A DNA stretch of 64,000 nt from Maribellus sp. YY47 (GTDB lineage Bacteria; Bacteroidota; Bacteroidia; Bacteroidales; Prolixibacteraceae): positions 26,614 through 90,613 of the forward strand of contig NZ_JALGYW010000018.1 in the NCBI RefSeq assembly GCF_023111095.1, in the 5' to 3' direction. The translations under genes and the position numbers were made by a program. The notes under the pieces were generated by a model that worked only from the letters and a program-made list of their open reading frames with translations, made no database searches and was not told where the DNA came from. This document shows, piece by piece, positions 47,627 to 56,575 of the stretch (positions within the stretch are counted from its first letter, which is position 1; each line of letters starts with the position of its first letter).

Positions 47627-48238
47627 ATGAAAATCTATTCACCACTGTTTGTCGCGCTTCGAATTGTTTTATACGGATCGCTTTTGTTTGGAATGGCCCA
47701 GGGCATTTTCTTCGACGCTGCTCATCCCATGGAAGAAGGGTATTTCGGAGAACTTACTTTTACCGAGATCGGGCAGGAGGTCATTTTGTTTATTTTATTT
47801 GTTTTTTACCTTTTCCTTGGTTCAAAATGGAAAGAGATCAGGCTGATGAGTACCTTGGTTTCGTTGTTTTTTCTGATGGCTTTTATCCGTGAGTTCAACT
47901 TTCTGATCGATCACTGGATTTACCCGGTGCTGGTTGTACTGGCAATTATGATCTATTTGCTGTTGCGAAATTTCAAAAAAATAAAACAGTCCTGCATTCA
48001 GTTTTTTAGTATTCCTGCATCGCAATGGTTTATCGCCGGATTGTTGGTAACGCTCGTGTTCAGCCGCCTGATGGGACGTTCGAAATTCTGGCGCCTGCTT
48101 TATTCCGACGAAAGTTACAGGCTGGCAAAAGCGGCCACCGAAGAAGGTCTCGAGTTGCTGGGCGACACATTGATGTTAATATCTGCCTTCGAGTTTTTAT
48201 TTTATTATTTGATGGTAAGGAAAAAGGCAGAACAATGA
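47627..48238 (+). CDS. Multi-helix membrane protein, unknown
   Basis: 203 residues from the ATG at 47627 (MKIYSPLFVALRIVLYG); an upstream Met adds six residues. At least five hydrophobic segments: about 6-27, 45-68, 74-90, 94-114 and 135-152, with a last one near the end (LLGDTLMLISAFEFLFYYLM). Family not recognised. Its stop overlaps the start of the glycosyltransferase (ATGA), so the two are translationally coupled. Confidence 0.65.
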   Translation: MKIYSPLFVALRIVLYGSLLFGMAQGIFFDAAHPMEEGYFGELTFTEIGQEVILFILFVFYLFLGSKWKEIRLMSTLVSLFFLMAFIREFNFLIDHWIYPVLVVLAIMIYLLLRNFKKIKQSCIQFFSIPASQWFIAGLLVTLVFSRLMGRSKFWRLLYSDESYRLAKAATEEGLELLGDTLMLISAFEFLFYYLMVRKKAEQ

Positions 48239-49113
48239 AAGTTTGCGGATTTACTTTTATACGAAATGCCGAAAAGTTTGATTTCCCGATTGTGGAAGCC
48301 GTTACTTCCGTCTTGCCCATTTGCGATCATTTTGTAGTGGCAGTTGGAAAATCGGAAGACCAAACCCGAAAAGTGATCGAAAACATTGCCCCGGGCAAAA
48401 TCTCGATTGTGGATACAGTGTGGGATGAAACTTTAAAAGAAGGCGGTCGGGTGTATGCTTCGGAAACCAACAAGGCGCTGGATGCGATTCCTGACGAGTT
48501 CGATTGGTGTCTCTACATTCAGGGTGATGAGGCATTGCACGAAAAATATTTGCCTGTCGTTAAAAATGCCATGCAGCAAAACCTGGATAATAAAGAGGTG
48601 GAAGGTTTGCTTTTTGACTATCGGCATTTTTATGGCTCGTACGATTATGTGGGCGATTGCCGGCATTGGTATCGCAAAGAGATCCGCGTGATCCGGAACG
48701 ATAAAAGCATTCGCTCCTATAAAGACGCACAAGGCTTTCGGAAAGACGGGCAAAAGTTGAACGTTGTTCCGGTAAAAGCAGAGATCTTTCATTATGGCTG
48801 GGTGCGGCATCCCAAGAATATGAAGCAAAAAGTAGAGGCTGTTAAAGCTTTTTACGATGGGATTTCAGAAGAAGAGGCGCTGAGAAAAGCAAGTGATCAG
48901 GAATTTAATTACGCTGAAGAATTTGATGCACTGGCCCGTTTCGAAGGTACTCATCCTAAAGTAATGCGTGAGCGGATTAAGCGTTTGAACTGGGATTTTC
49001 AACCCGATCTCAGCAAAATCAACATGAAGTGGAAATACCGGCTTTTATACCGGATTGAGAAAATGTTTGGTGTGCGTTTGTTCGAGTACCGAAATTATAA
49101 GTTGAAGGACTGA
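48235..49113 (+). CDS. Family 2-type glycosyltransferase
   Basis: 292 residues, GT-A fold. The N-terminus KVCGFTFIRNAEKFDFPI is typical of GT2 members, and the DxD-like metal site is in WCLYIQGDEALHEKY. Substrate and acceptor unknown. The start overlaps the stop of the membrane protein gene by ATGA. The C-terminal region is basic and may contact the membrane (RLLYRIEKMFGVRLFEYR). Its last codons flow into an inverted repeat region. Confidence 0.8.
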   Translation: MKVCGFTFIRNAEKFDFPIVEAVTSVLPICDHFVVAVGKSEDQTRKVIENIAPGKISIVDTVWDETLKEGGRVYASETNKALDAIPDEFDWCLYIQGDEALHEKYLPVVKNAMQQNLDNKEVEGLLFDYRHFYGSYDYVGDCRHWYRKEIRVIRNDKSIRSYKDAQGFRKDGQKLNVVPVKAEIFHYGWVRHPKNMKQKVEAVKAFYDGISEEEALRKASDQEFNYAEEFDALARFEGTHPKVMRERIKRLNWDFQPDLSKINMKWKYRLLYRIEKMFGVRLFEYRNYKLKD

Positions 49114-49321
49114 AGGATTGAGTGACTGAGTGACAGAGGGATTGAATGCGGGAATGCGTTACTGCTTCAATGCGAAAATTAGCCGTGAGCTACAAGTGAG
49201 TCATTGGAAATTCAATCCTTCAATCCATCAATCCTTCAGTCCCTGAATACTGCGACTGATCACTGTTTACTCAATCCTTCCTTTCTGAAAACTGTGACTG
49301 ATCACTGCGACTGAATACTGA
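49107..49321. repeat. Short-motif and inverted-repeat stretch between convergent genes
   Basis: GGACTGAAGGATTGA (49107-49121) is the exact reverse complement of 49228-49242. Around them are many related words: GATTGAGTGACTGAGTGAC, TCAATCCTTCAATCC, and from 49246 repeated ACTGATCACTG/ GAATACTG units. The right end runs to the stop of the nucleotidyltransferase. No coding content. It may act as a two-way terminator of the convergent pair. Confidence 0.7.
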
Positions 49322-50047
49322 TCACTGACCACTAAACAATCTTCTTGCTGCTTCCAGTTCTGCAGGTTTGCCAACGTCCATCCAAAGTTCAGATGTGTCG
49401 AAATATCCTTTGATTTTTTGTGTTTTGGCCAGTTCGAGGTAAACGTTAATGATCGAAAACCGGTCTTCTTCGGGCATGTATTTCAATATCTCAGGCTGAA
49501 CGATATGAATGCCGCTAAAAGCCAGTTCTTTTGCATCGTCAAAAACAGCGGGGCGCGATATTTTTGTTTCGCCGCTTTTTTTGTTGATCCAACCTGCGAG
49601 TTGCATTTCTGCATCAAACCTAAAGTAACGCTGCGATTCCCGCGTCCGAACCACGAGTGTAGCCAGGTTGCCCGAAGCGAGATGTTCGAATTCCAGTTGT
49701 TTTAGATCGATGTTGCTGATGATGTCAACATTATAAATTAAGATCGGTTCTTTTCGCGAGAACAATGGTCCTGCTTTTTTCAGTCCGCCACCGGTTTCCA
49801 GTAACTGATCCGATTCATCCGAAATTAAAACGGGTACATCCCAGTTCCGGCTTTCAATAAAATCGATTACCTGTGGGGCAAAGTGATGAACATTAACAAC
49901 AATTTTGGAAACTCCGGAAGCCGAAAGTTTTTCGATGGCTCTTTGCAGCAAGGGTTTTCCGCCAACATCAACCAGCGCTTTGGGTTTGTCGGCCGTTTCT
50001 CCCAAAAGCCGGGTACCAAGTCCTGCGGCAAAAAGCATTGCTTCCAT
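49322..50047 (-). CDS. NDP-sugar pyrophosphorylase-type nucleotidyltransferase (MurU-like)
   Basis: 241 residues. N-terminal LFAAGLGTRLLGETADKPKALV is the G-x-G-T-R...P-K nucleotide site; the metal Asp lies in LIYNVDIISNID. Members of this group include MurU (UDP-MurNAc synthesis) and GDP-mannose pyrophosphorylases; the short length (about 240) is close to MurU. A partner kinase (AmgK type) often precedes MurU, but the upstream gene here is a DUF4293 protein. Confidence 0.85.
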   Translation of the reverse strand: MEAMLFAAGLGTRLLGETADKPKALVDVGGKPLLQRAIEKLSASGVSKIVVNVHHFAPQVIDFIESRNWDVPVLISDESDQLLETGGGLKKAGPLFSRKEPILIYNVDIISNIDLKQLEFEHLASGNLATLVVRTRESQRYFRFDAEMQLAGWINKKSGETKISRPAVFDDAKELAFSGIHIVQPEILKYMPEEDRFSIINVYLELAKTQKIKGYFDTSELWMDVGKPAELEAARRLFSGQ

Positions 50048-50058
50048 TACTGCAACTT

Positions 50059-50502
50059 TTAGCGCAAGCGGTTGAGGCTTCTGATGAGTGCTTCGTCTTT
50101 ACCAATAGCACGAATCGCCAGCCAGTCGAGAATCACTGCTACTATGGGGAACGCAACCGGAACTTTAAAAGCCACTTTTGCGCCTTCGAAACCGGCGTAG
50201 GCAAAGTAAAAGAACATGCCAAAGAGACCCAAAAGCAGAATAATGGTGAAAACCAGCAAGCGGATCTGAAGCATTCTTTTCTTGTACATAAACAGGATGA
50301 TGACATGCAATACGGTAATAATACCGATAAAAATCAGAATGGGTAAACCGTTAAAAACAACTTCTTCACCCTTCAAAATTCCTTTGGCAAAGAATTCGAG
50401 CAGTTCGCCGTTAGCCGAAAGATCGGCCAGTTTTATTCCCAGAAGTGTGGCAATCAGTACTTCGGCTATCAATATATATATGCTTTGAATACGTTGAATC
50501 AT
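50059..50502 (-). CDS. DUF4293 membrane protein
   Basis: 147 residues from the ATG at 50502, preceded by AAGGAG; a longer reading to 50532 is less likely. MIQRIQSIYIL is the characteristic DUF4293 start. Four helices. Function unknown. It precedes the nucleotidyltransferase by 11 bases on the same strand. Confidence 0.85.
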   Translation of the reverse strand: MIQRIQSIYILIAEVLIATLLGIKLADLSANGELLEFFAKGILKGEEVVFNGLPILIFIGIITVLHVIILFMYKKRMLQIRLLVFTIILLLGLFGMFFYFAYAGFEGAKVAFKVPVAFPIVAVILDWLAIRAIGKDEALIRSLNRLR

Positions 50503-50682
50503 CTCCTTAATTTTTTCAGCAAAAATAGCCAATCAAAAGGTTTCTCAAAATCAAAATGAAGCGGATTAGAAAAAAACGGAAGAAACACTAACTTTATATT
50601 ACAAAAAGTGAGAAGTCGGTAAACAATAGATTTCAAGCTTTGTTTTTTTGAATATTAATCAAAAGTTAAGATAAAATCAATA

Positions 50683-53415
50683 ATGGATAAGTTTTCATCT
50701 GTGGGAAATCAAGAATTAGAGGCAGTTGAGGACCTCTACAAATCGTACCTTGAAGACCCTGAGTCGATTGATAAGAGCTGGCAACATTTTTTTGCGGGAT
50801 TTGAACTGGCCCGCAAGAATTATCCGGAAAAACCTGCGACCGTTCAACTGGAGAACATCGACAAAGAATTTGCTATATTAAACCTGATACACGGTTACCG
50901 TCAGCGTGGGCACTTGTTCACCAAGACAAACCCGGTACGTGCGCGTCGGAAATATTCGCCAACACTGGCTATCGAAAACTTTGGGCTGGATCAGAAAGAT
51001 CTGGAAACGGTTTTTCAGGCGGGTAACGAAATTGGAATCGGCCCGGCAAAACTGAAAGACATTGTACAGCACCTCGAAGACACCTACTGTCGTTCGGTAG
51101 GTGTGGAATACATGTACATGCGTCATCCCGAAGTAGTTCAATGGCTTCGCCAACGCATGGAAGGATCCCGAAATTCGGAGAATTTCTCCAGCGAAAAGCG
51201 TTTGCATTTCTTTTACCACCTGAAGTTGGCTGTTGGGTTCGAGAATTTCATTCACAAAAAATTTGTGGGGCAAAAGCGTTTTTCGCTTGAAGGGGCCGAA
51301 GCTTTGATTCCGGCGCTGGATGCGGTAATTGAAAAAGGCTCTGAACTCGGGCTCGAAGAATTCATCATCGGGATGGCTCACCGTGGCCGTTTGAATGTTC
51401 TGGCTAATATTTTGGAAAAACCTTATCAGAATATTTTCAAGGAATTTTACGGAAAAGAATACGAAGACGATATTTCGCAGGGCGATGTGAAGTATCACCT
51501 GGGTTACGAAAATGAAGTTAAAACGGACTTCGACAAGAAAGTAAAACTAAAATTGTTGCCGAACCCGTCGCACCTTGAAACCGTTGGGCCGATAGCCGAA
51601 GGAATGGTTCGTTCGCAGATCGATTCGGTTTATGGTGGCGATTACAACAAGGCAGCAGCGATCATTATTCATGGCGATGCGGCCATTGCAGCGCAGGGCG
51701 TGGTTTACGAAACCATCCAGATGTCGCAGCTGCCGGGTTACAAAACGGGGGGAACCATTCACCTGGTGATCAACAATCAGGTTGGGTTTACCACGCCGTA
51801 TCTCGAAGCCCGTTCAAGCACTTATTCAACCGACGTTGCCAAGGTAACGCGTTCACCCGTTTTCCATGTGAACGGAGACGATGTGGAGGCCTTGATTTAC
51901 ACGATACGACTGGCTATGGAATTCCGACAGAAATTTCACGCTGATGTATTCATCGATATTTTGTGTTACCGTAAATACGGCCACAACGAAGGCGATGAGC
52001 CACGTTTTACACAGCCTTTATTGTACAAAGCCATCGCAAAGCATAAAAATCCGCGTGATATTTATGCCGACAAGCTCAACGAGTTGGGGGTAATGACACT
52101 GGACGAATCGAGGCTGAAGGTGAAGGAGTTTGATCAGTTTTTGGAAGGAAAGTACAAGGAATCGGAAAAGATACAAAAACTGAAGATCCGTCAGTTTATG
52201 GTGAAAGAGTACGAACCTTACGAATTGCCATCGAAAGCGATCTTTAATGAAACGATTGAAACCGGGGTGGAGAAGAGCGTGCTTTTGGCGGTTGCCGAAA
52301 AAATCAACGAACTGCCACAGGATCTGCCGTTCTTCAAAAAAGTGGACCGTATTCTTTCTGACCGGAAAATGATGATCCACGATGATCGCCTTGATTGGGC
52401 GATGGGAGAGCTGCTGGCTTATGGAACGTTGGTAACCGACGGTCACCCGGTGCGTTTAAGCGGCCAGGACAGCGAACGTGGAACGTTTGCACACCGTCAT
52501 GCCGCCTTTGTGATTGAGGGAACCGAAGATAAATATTACCCGCTGAAACATGTTTCTGAAAAACAGGCGCCGTTTAATGTGTTTAACTCGCTGCTTTCGG
52601 AATATGCGGTTCTCGGTTTTGAATACGGTTATTCGCTGGCACAACCCAACGGGCTTACGATTTGGGAAGCTCAGTTTGGCGATTTTCATAATGTGGCGCA
52701 GGTAATCATCGACCAGTACATTACTTCAGCGATCGAAAAATGGGGCTTGATGAACGGCCTTACACTTTTGCTCCCTCACGGTTACGAAGGACAAGGTCCG
52801 GAGCATTCCAGTGCACGTATCGAGCGCTTTTTGCAACAGGCTGCCGGAAACAATATACAAGTTACTGTGCCGAGTACCCCGGCTAATATATTCCATTTGT
52901 TACGTCGTCAGGTAAAGATGAACATGCGTTTGCCGCTGGTGGTATTTACGCCCAAAAGTTTGTTGCGGCACCCAATGGTAACCTCCAAGCTGGAAGAATT
53001 TACCGGAGGCGGTTTCCAGGAGGTTATTGACGATCCAACAGCAGAACCCGATTTGGTCGAAAAAGTAGTGCTGACAACCGGAAGATTGTACTACGATTTG
53101 GCCAAATATAAGATGGAACACGGTATTACGGATGTGGCGCTGGTGAGAATGGAGCAGATTTATCCGATACCCAACAAGGCGATCAACGATATTCTTAAAA
53201 AATATCCAAAGTCGGAAGAACTGATTTGGGCACAGGATGAACCTGAGAACATGGGGGCATGGCCGTTCCTGGGGCGTAAACTCGATTGTCTGGGAATTAA
53301 AGTGGTCGCACGTCCCGAAAGTGCCAGCCCGGCAGTGGGTTTAATGGAAAAACATCGTCAGGGACTGGAAAAACTGATCAGTTCGGTTTTTTCAAAAAAA
53401 GAAGTAACCGTTTAG
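50683..53415 (+). CDS. sucA: 2-oxoglutarate dehydrogenase E1
   Basis: 910 residues. Thiamine-diphosphate enzyme that decarboxylates 2-oxoglutarate in the TCA cycle. N-terminal segment SWQHFFAGFELA (E2-contact end), active-site HRGRLNVLANI, TPP region HGDAAIAAQGVVYET with NNQVGFTT, and C-terminal halves EAQFGDFHN and EGQGPEHSSARIERFLQ. Followed by sucB after about 195 bases; together they form the E1-E2 pair. E3 (lipoamide dehydrogenase) is not in the window. Confidence 0.97.
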   Translation: MDKFSSVGNQELEAVEDLYKSYLEDPESIDKSWQHFFAGFELARKNYPEKPATVQLENIDKEFAILNLIHGYRQRGHLFTKTNPVRARRKYSPTLAIENFGLDQKDLETVFQAGNEIGIGPAKLKDIVQHLEDTYCRSVGVEYMYMRHPEVVQWLRQRMEGSRNSENFSSEKRLHFFYHLKLAVGFENFIHKKFVGQKRFSLEGAEALIPALDAVIEKGSELGLEEFIIGMAHRGRLNVLANILEKPYQNIFKEFYGKEYEDDISQGDVKYHLGYENEVKTDFDKKVKLKLLPNPSHLETVGPIAEGMVRSQIDSVYGGDYNKAAAIIIHGDAAIAAQGVVYETIQMSQLPGYKTGGTIHLVINNQVGFTTPYLEARSSTYSTDVAKVTRSPVFHVNGDDVEALIYTIRLAMEFRQKFHADVFIDILCYRKYGHNEGDEPRFTQPLLYKAIAKHKNPRDIYADKLNELGVMTLDESRLKVKEFDQFLEGKYKESEKIQKLKIRQFMVKEYEPYELPSKAIFNETIETGVEKSVLLAVAEKINELPQDLPFFKKVDRILSDRKMMIHDDRLDWAMGELLAYGTLVTDGHPVRLSGQDSERGTFAHRHAAFVIEGTEDKYYPLKHVSEKQAPFNVFNSLLSEYAVLGFEYGYSLAQPNGLTIWEAQFGDFHNVAQVIIDQYITSAIEKWGLMNGLTLLLPHGYEGQGPEHSSARIERFLQQAAGNNIQVTVPSTPANIFHLLRRQVKMNMRLPLVVFTPKSLLRHPMVTSKLEEFTGGGFQEVIDDPTAEPDLVEKVVLTTGRLYYDLAKYKMEHGITDVALVRMEQIYPIPNKAINDILKKYPKSEELIWAQDEPENMGAWPFLGRKLDCLGIKVVARPESASPAVGLMEKHRQGLEKLISSVFSKKEVTV

Positions 53416-53609
53416 AAGATTCTTCCTGTTTCACAATGAAATGAATCATCGAAAAGTTCTATGTAGGTTTTGGCATTGTTTCTTGTGAATGTGACGAATT
53501 ATGAAAAGCTTTGAGTAAAATTTAGAGATAAACAAAAAACCATGAAATGAGTCCCGGATTTTCGGGACGAATTCCATACGATACCTTTAAAAACAATAAT
53601 TTAAATCGT

Positions 53610-54848
53610 ATGATAATCGAAGTAAAAGTTCCCAGTCCGGGAGAATCGATAACCGAAGTGGAAATAGGTAGCTGGCTTGTTGAAGATGGCGCAGTAGTTT
53701 CCAAAAACCAGGAAATTGCCGAGGTTGAATCGGATAAAGCAACCCTGACCATTGTGGCTGTCGAAGGTGGGAAAATTGAAATAAAAGCTGCTGAAGGCGA
53801 AACGATAGAAGTAGGCGCAGTTGTTTGCACCATCGATACCAGTGTGGCACCGCAACCAAAGAGGGCTGAGGCTAAGGCCGAGGTGAAGGAAGAACCTAAG
53901 GTGGAGGAAAAGAAAGAAGCCGCACCTGCCAAAGAAGTGAAAGTATCGGATACTTACGATAAGGTAAAAGTGACTTCAGTTGCCAAGGAAATGATGAAAG
54001 ACAACGATCTGTCGGTCGACGATGTCATAAACGGGCTGAAGCGTTTGGGCAAAAAAGAAGTGGAAGCCGTTTTGGGCGCTCCGGCTGCCGAAGCGATTGT
54101 TCCGAAACGTAAGGCAAGTCGTGCAGAGGAACGGGAACGGATGTCGAGTTTGCGCCGGAAATTAAGCGCGCGTTTGGTGGCCGTGAAAAATGAAACCGCC
54201 ATGCTGACCACATTCAACGAGATTGATATGAGCTTTGTGATGGACATGCGCCAGAAATACCAGCAAAAGTTCATCGACAAACACGGATTCAAACTCGGCT
54301 TTATGTCGTTCTTTACGAAGGCAGTGGCTGTCGCGGCTGAATTTCACCCAATGGTAAATGCACAGATCGACGGTGACGAAATTGTGATGCCTCAGTTTGT
54401 AGACGTGGGAATTGCCGTTTCAACACCCAAAGGTTTGATGGTGCCAATCGTTCGTAACGCCGAAAGTAAATCGGTTCCGGAGATCGAACTCGAAATTAAG
54501 GAACTGGCTGAAAAAGCCAGGACCAAGAAAATATCGGTAGAAGAACTGACCGGCGGTACCTTTACGATTACCAACGGTGGTGTGTTTGGTTCGCTGCTTT
54601 CAACCCCGATTATTAACCCGCCGCAGTCGGCTATTCTGGGAATGCACAACATTGTGGAACGTCCGGTGGCAGTAAACGGACAGGTGGTGATCCGCCCGAT
54701 GATGTACGTGGCGTTGTCGTACGATCACCGTATTATCGACGGTAAAGACTCGGTGGGCTTCCTGGTAAAAGTGAAGGAGATGATTGAAAATCCGGAACGC
54801 ATGTTTACCAACGGAAAAGACGCCGGCGAGTTATTGCTGGGAATTTAA
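53610..54848 (+). CDS. sucB: Dihydrolipoyl succinyltransferase, 2-oxoglutarate dehydrogenase E2
   Basis: 412 residues from the ATG at 53610 ([20 protein letters not shown]); a longer reading from 53547 lacks lipoyl-domain character. Lipoyl domain 1-75 with the lipoyl Lys43 in [11 protein letters not shown] charged Ala/Glu/Lys linker follows, then the E3-binding domain about 125-165 ([17 protein letters not shown]), then the catalytic acyltransferase domain with [16 protein letters not shown] (catalytic His and Asp). It makes succinyl-CoA. Confidence 0.95.
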   Translation: MIIEVKVPSPGESITEVEIGSWLVEDGAVVSKNQEIAEVESDKATLTIVAVEGGKIEIKAAEGETIEVGAVVCTIDTSVAPQPKRAEAKAEVKEEPKVEEKKEAAPAKEVKVSDTYDKVKVTSVAKEMMKDNDLSVDDVINGLKRLGKKEVEAVLGAPAAEAIVPKRKASRAEERERMSSLRRKLSARLVAVKNETAMLTTFNEIDMSFVMDMRQKYQQKFIDKHGFKLGFMSFFTKAVAVAAEFHPMVNAQIDGDEIVMPQFVDVGIAVSTPKGLMVPIVRNAESKSVPEIELEIKELAEKARTKKISVEELTGGTFTITNGGVFGSLLSTPIINPPQSAILGMHNIVERPVAVNGQVVIRPMMYVALSYDHRIIDGKDSVGFLVKVKEMIENPERMFTNGKDAGELLLGI

Positions 54849-54870
54849 TAAGGTATTTACAAAATATGGG

Positions 54871-54907
54871 AGAACCGTTCCTTCTTTTGAGGGAGCGGTT
54901 CTTTTTA
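54871..54907 (+). terminator. Terminator after sucB
   Basis: Stem AGAACCGTTCC / GGAGCGGTTCT (one G-U) with T-tract CTTTTTATTA. Confidence 0.85.
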
Positions 54908-54921
54908 TTAGGATGGGTAGC

Positions 54922-54954
54922 AGACCTTCAAGGTTTTTAAAACCTTGAAGGTCT
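54922..54954. repeat. Perfect 16-base inverted repeat
   Basis: AGACCTTCAAGGTTTT (54922-54937), one base, then AAAACCTTGAAGGTCT (54939-54954). It lies 15 bases after the sucB terminator. Such AACCTTGAAGGTC palindromes look like a dispersed Bacteroidetes intergenic element, but that is recollection, not a search. Confidence 0.85.
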
Positions 54955-55008
54955 AACCAAAAACAGGTCTTCAAAACTCTCAAAAATTCTCAGTTCAGTA
55001 AAAAACTA

Positions 55009-55302
55009 CCTTCCCGCAACTGCGGAACATTCGAAAAGGGAAAGAATCAACCTTTCCGGGCTTGCGGAAAGTCAGAACCGGTGCAAAAACAACGTTTCCG
55101 CAACCGGGGAAAGTATAAATCCGATTTCAAACAAGGCTTCCGCACGTGCGGAAAGCTTGAACCAAACTCAAAGGAAGGTTTCCGCAGGCAGGGAAAGTCT
55201 GAAATAAATTCAGGACAAGCTTTCCGCAACGGCGGAAATCAAGAATCCGAAAGTATTCACATTTTCCAAAGTTTTAAACTTTGGGAAAAATCTCCAGGCA
55301 CG
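55009..55302. repeat. Seven-unit 42-bp tandem array of palindromic hairpins
   Basis: Units start at 55009, 55051, 55093, 55135, 55177, 55219 and 55261, exactly 42 bases apart. Each starts with a palindrome of the type TTTCCGCA-nn-TGCGGAAA (unit 4: TTCCGCACGTGCGGAA, perfect; unit 6: TTTCCGC-AACG-GCGGAAA; unit 2: CTTTCCG-n6-CGGAAAG; unit 7 diverged to TTTTCCAAAG...CTTTGGGAAAA). A variable A-rich 21-22 bases follows, often ending CAA. 42 bases is 14 codons and also four helical turns. The plus frame 54949-55332 is open (F-R-x-C-G-K repeats, no ATG, no ribosome site) and a minus frame is open too, so coding is unproven. Confidence 0.85.
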
Positions 55303-55409
55303 GAAAATGCCATGTTACTCAATGCTATTTAACATTTTTCTGCAACGCAACCTTTTGATCAATTATGTATCTTTAGTTAAACAAACTTAAAACGCAATTA
55401 GCCAAAATT

Positions 55410-56351
55410 ATGAGACAGAAACTCTGCATTTTGATAGTTTCCTTTTTTATGACTTCTTGTGCAACTATTTTGAACCAACCTTACACGAACCTGACGGTTT
55501 ACACAACTGCACCAGGTGTAATCGTTCATAACGGGGATACAGTCAAAACCATAGAAAATAAAGCTAATTTTCAGGTTGACAGGAAAAAGGAGCCCATTTG
55601 TTTTGTTTCTATCGCCGACAGCCTGACAAAAACATACCAGGTTGAGCCGAGAAATTCATTTATGTATTGGAGCAATGTTTTTTGTAATTATGGTTTAGGT
55701 CTAATCGTTGATGCGAAAAACCCTAAACGCTATTCTTATCCGCCACGGATTTACATAAATTCAGCAAATACTATTGGTGGGGTTTCAAAATACGGAGACG
55801 CAAACAATAAAGGTGAATGGCTTCTGCACTTATCTTTGCCCCATATCAATTCATTTTGTTTAACTCCGGAAGATGAAGGGACAAAATTAAATACAGGATT
55901 TTGGGGGTTAACAATAGGATTAGATTATTATCATTCAAAAAATCAGTTTATAAATTTAGGATTCTCAGGGGTTTCAGATTTTTTTATACCGTTTCCGGCA
56001 GCAGTGGATATTAGTGGGGAATACGAATTGATGAGTTCAAGATATGTTAGTCTTTCAAATAATCATAAACTCAAGCGTTTTTCAGTCGGTTATGGGTTCT
56101 CGTATGCCAGAAATGCCTGGGATTTCAGGTATTATGACAGGTTTGACCCACTGCCACCAACAAGAGAACCTGTTAAAAAAAGCGGCAATGCCTTGGGATT
56201 AATTTTTCCTAATTATTTTCAATTTTGGGAGTATTTTAATATCGGAGTTATTTATCGGCCAACTTTTTACAGGCCCGATATGACAGATAAATTCAAATAT
56301 GAACATTTAATTAGCATTGACTTTGCCTGGAAAATAAGATTAAAGGACTAA
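55410..56351 (+). CDS. Lipoprotein with possible beta-barrel-like C-terminus, unknown
   Basis: 313 residues with lipobox Cys17 (FFMTSCATIL), the common 'SCATI' lipoprotein start. The N-terminal part (YTNLTVYTTAPGVIVHNGDTV) resembles PEGA-like surface domains; two Trp-rich segments (FMYWSNVFCNYGLGLIVDAKNP; WLLHLSLPHINSFCL) precede strands that look like an outer-membrane barrel (FWGLTIGLDYYHSKNQFINLGFSG, end SIDFAWKIRLKD). No function assigned. It has no co-oriented close neighbour. Confidence 0.65.
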   Translation: MRQKLCILIVSFFMTSCATILNQPYTNLTVYTTAPGVIVHNGDTVKTIENKANFQVDRKKEPICFVSIADSLTKTYQVEPRNSFMYWSNVFCNYGLGLIVDAKNPKRYSYPPRIYINSANTIGGVSKYGDANNKGEWLLHLSLPHINSFCLTPEDEGTKLNTGFWGLTIGLDYYHSKNQFINLGFSGVSDFFIPFPAAVDISGEYELMSSRYVSLSNNHKLKRFSVGYGFSYARNAWDFRYYDRFDPLPPTREPVKKSGNALGLIFPNYFQFWEYFNIGVIYRPTFYRPDMTDKFKYEHLISIDFAWKIRLKD

Positions 56352-56575
56352 ATGTATTTCTCTGTTTCCTTTTCTATTACCTCCGTTTCTACTCTTCTGC
56401 GCGAATCCTTTCGCGTGGTTGGTGAAATGGCTTTTTGACTTTAAGGACTCGGGACAGTCGTGCGGCAGCGGCATCCTTCAGCAAACGAATTTCATGCCCC
56501 GAATAAAATTTAAAATCTTCTTGGACACCGTTGGGCTTTATTGTAAATTCAAAAGCAAATTCAAATCACTTCACC

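Noticed and set aside
47578..47892. 104-residue frame at the start of the membrane protein gene
   Set aside because: Out of frame with the five-helix protein at 47627, which is the better gene.
48025..48234. 70-residue N-terminal extension of the glycosyltransferase
   Set aside because: It overlaps the membrane protein gene in another frame; the ATG at 48235 with an ATGA overlap and a normal GT2 start is better.
55009..55302. CRISPR array
   Set aside because: The repeats are degenerate, the spacing gives about 22-base spacers, there is no leader and no cas gene.
55081..55332. 83-residue open frame over the 42-bp array
   Set aside because: Starts with GTG, has no ribosome site, and the same DNA is open on the other strand; the palindromes explain the open frames. 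Kept as a repeat with coding as an alternative.
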